Shown: piece by piece, positions 7,102 through 8,164 of the stretch | How positions within the stretch are numbered: the first letter of the stretch is position 1 | Layout: each line of letters begins with the position of its first letter | Translations under genes and position numbers: made by a program | Origin: Deltaproteobacteria bacterium | Lineage (GTDB): Bacteria > Desulfobacterota > DSM-4660 > Desulfatiglandales > Desulfatiglandaceae | Length of the DNA: 8,164 nucleotides | Direction: 5' to 3' | Assembly (NCBI GenBank): GCA_019307645.1 | Contig: JAFDJF010000073.1 | Location: 1 to 8,164, forward strand | The notes under the pieces: generated by a model | Seen by the model: the letters and a program-made list of their open reading frames with translations, nothing else | Told to the model about the DNA's origin: nothing | Databases searched by the model: none

Positions 7102-8039
7102 AGATGACGTTGAAAGCAGTTTTAATTGGAAGTATTTTAATTTTAGCAGCTGTCGTTTTTGTAGTTGTCTTTATTCCTTATGTCACTCGGGATAAAACTC
7201 CGTCTGAGATCTTTCGTATGAGATCAGATGCGGAATCAGAAGGAAGGACTATATATATTGCAAACGGGTGCGTGTATTGTCACAGCCAGTCCATAAGGGC
7301 AATTGACTGGGGATTAGGGGCTGAGCGCATCGCCCAGGCCGGCGATTATGTTGCAGACAGGCCGATCCTTTTGGGCTCTCAACGCACAGGCCCTGATCTT
7401 TCCCAGGAAGGCGGTGAACACCCTGATGACTGGCATATGGCCCATTTTATCAATCCGCGCTACACACGTCCCAATTCAATCATGCCGGCTTTCGCATTTC
7501 TCGGGATGGAAAAAGTCACATCCCTCACCGCATATGTCCAGGCCCTGGGCCTCAAAAATGCGGACGTGCGGATGAAAAGGCAGCGATCCTGGAAACCGGA
7601 AGCGATCAAAGCCTATGAAGCAGGCCCTGAGGAAAATATTAAATGGCTCCATTTCCACGTTCCCGAGACCTGGCGAGATCTCTCAAACCCGTACCCCACC
7701 ACACCGGCAGGACTTGCCCGGGGACATAAGATTTATCAGGATTTTTGTCTTGGCTGCCACGGCCCTGTGGGAGATGGCATGGGACCGGCTCAGCCGTATA
7801 TTTATCCGCCACCACTGAATTTCACCTTACTAAAAAATCGGGGCATTACCGGCGGCATTCTGTATTACCAGATCATGAATGGGATCACAGGTACAGCCAT
7901 GCCTTATTTTAAACGGGAACTGGAATCAGAAAAAATATGGGATGCGGGAAATTTTGTGGCGGTATACTTTATCAATGAAAGTGATGCCGGAGATAATTCG
8001 GATGGAATCCCGGCAGCATATTTAGGGTCGTGGAAATGA
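7098..8039 (+). CDS. CcoO-type cytochrome c fused to an extra monohaem cytochrome c domain (dihaem oxidase subunit)
   Basis: Membrane-anchored dihaem cytochrome that should feed electrons into CcoN. The 313 residues start with one membrane anchor (about 5-28), then a CcoO/FixO-type domain with EGRTIYIANGCVYCHSQ around haem motif CVYCH (58-62), DRPILLGSQRTGPDLS, and axial Met129 in SIMPAF. A linker (about 150-200) leads to a second domain with LARGHKIYQDFCLGCHG, motif CLGCH (217-221), GDGMGP, and axial Met268 in GTAMPYF. Ordinary CcoO has one haem and CcoP has two, so this protein is a CcoO with one added class-I-like haem domain. The added domain could stand in for part of CcoP or for the missing monohaem ActE. 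The ATG overlaps the ccoN stop, and GGAG at 7087-7090 gives a good SD. No ccoP or ccoQ is visible downstream. Confidence 0.88.
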   Translation: MKMTLKAVLIGSILILAAVVFVVVFIPYVTRDKTPSEIFRMRSDAESEGRTIYIANGCVYCHSQSIRAIDWGLGAERIAQAGDYVADRPILLGSQRTGPDLSQEGGEHPDDWHMAHFINPRYTRPNSIMPAFAFLGMEKVTSLTAYVQALGLKNADVRMKRQRSWKPEAIKAYEAGPEENIKWLHFHVPETWRDLSNPYPTTPAGLARGHKIYQDFCLGCHGPVGDGMGPAQPYIYPPPLNFTLLKNRGITGGILYYQIMNGITGTAMPYFKRELESEKIWDAGNFVAVYFINESDAGDNSDGIPAAYLGSWK

Positions 8040-8050
8040 TAATTTAAACT

Positions 8051-8067
8051 ATTGGATCTTCTCCAAT
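8051..8067 (+). terminator. Weak inverted repeat after the last gene, doubtful terminator
   Basis: ATTGGA and TCCAAT form a six-base stem around TCTTC, starting 12 bases after the last stop codon. The stem is AT-rich and followed by TTTAG rather than a T run, so intrinsic termination here would be poor. Position is the main argument for it. Confidence 0.2.
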
Positions 8068-8085
8068 TTAGTTGGTGATTCTATG

Positions 8086-8117
8086 AGGATTCAAGGGTTC
8101 TAGGATTCGAGGGTTCA
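8086..8117 (+). repeat. Short tandem repeat, two 16-bp units (8-bp sub-period)
   Basis: AGGATTCAAGGGTTCT at 8086-8101 is followed directly by AGGATTCGAGGGTTCA at 8102-8117, identical at 14 of 16 positions. Each unit splits into two 8-mers of the type AGGRTTCN. It lies in the 125-base non-coding tail after the oxidase gene. The rest of that tail shows nothing else that I can name. Confidence 0.75.
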
Positions 8118-8164
8118 AGTGAAATGCTGAGAGATTGTAGAGGGTTAAAGGTTTGGCAAGAGTC

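Noticed and set aside
5713..8039. Oxidase genes as a nitric oxide reductase (NorB/NorC)
   Set aside because: The cbb3-type tyrosine (Tyr254), the GTHH and EYAEMIWPID motifs, and the CcoO signature GSQRTGPDLS in the partner fit a cbb3 oxygen reductase rather than NorBC.
8086..8120. tRNA-like T-arm (GGTTCAAG) in the non-coding tail
   Set aside because: The GGTTCAAG motif is part of the tandem repeat. No acceptor stem, D-arm, anticodon arm or CCA end can be folded around it.

Overview
The window is a single, tightly packed, plus-strand gene cluster for a respiratory chain. It runs from the 3' part of an Alternative Complex III (ACIII, quinol:electron-acceptor oxidoreductase) operon into a cbb3-type haem-copper oxygen reductase. 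The organism is most likely a Gram-negative bacterium. I lean towards a Desulfobacterota/deltaproteobacterial lineage because of intermediate GC, the ACIII plus cbb3 pairing, and degenerate 7- and 8-bp repeats in the gaps. This is an impression and not a demonstrated assignment.

Layout: (1) bases 1-2051, the C-terminal part of ActB, a molybdopterin-oxidoreductase-like domain fused to an iron-sulfur ferredoxin domain. The frame is open to the left edge, so the gene is cut by the window. (2) 2059-3375, ActC, a NrfD/PsrC-like quinol-site membrane subunit. (3) 3365-3871, ActD (DUF3341). (4) 3864-5126, ActF, a second NrfD-like subunit with a TTG start. (5) 5126-5677, an ActA-like membrane-anchored cytochrome c with four CXXCH motifs and one CX3CH. 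(6) 5713-7101, a CcoN-type catalytic subunit with all haem and CuB histidines and the active-site tyrosine. (7) 7098-8039, a membrane-anchored dihaem cytochrome: a CcoO-type domain followed by an extra monohaem cytochrome c domain. Bases 8040-8164 hold no gene, only a weak hairpin and a short tandem repeat.

Genes overlap or nearly abut everywhere except a 35-base gap before ccoN, which is completely filled by five degenerate copies of a 7-bp repeat. The inferred electron path is quinol -> ActC -> FeS clusters of ActB -> ActA haems -> CcoO-type haems -> CcoN -> O2. The unusual points are: ACIII and oxidase in one transcription unit; no separate actE, with a possible ActE substitute fused to CcoO; actA moved from the head of the operon to next to the oxidase; a CX3CH fifth haem site in ActA; and Gln in CcoN where the classical enzymes have a conserved Glu.
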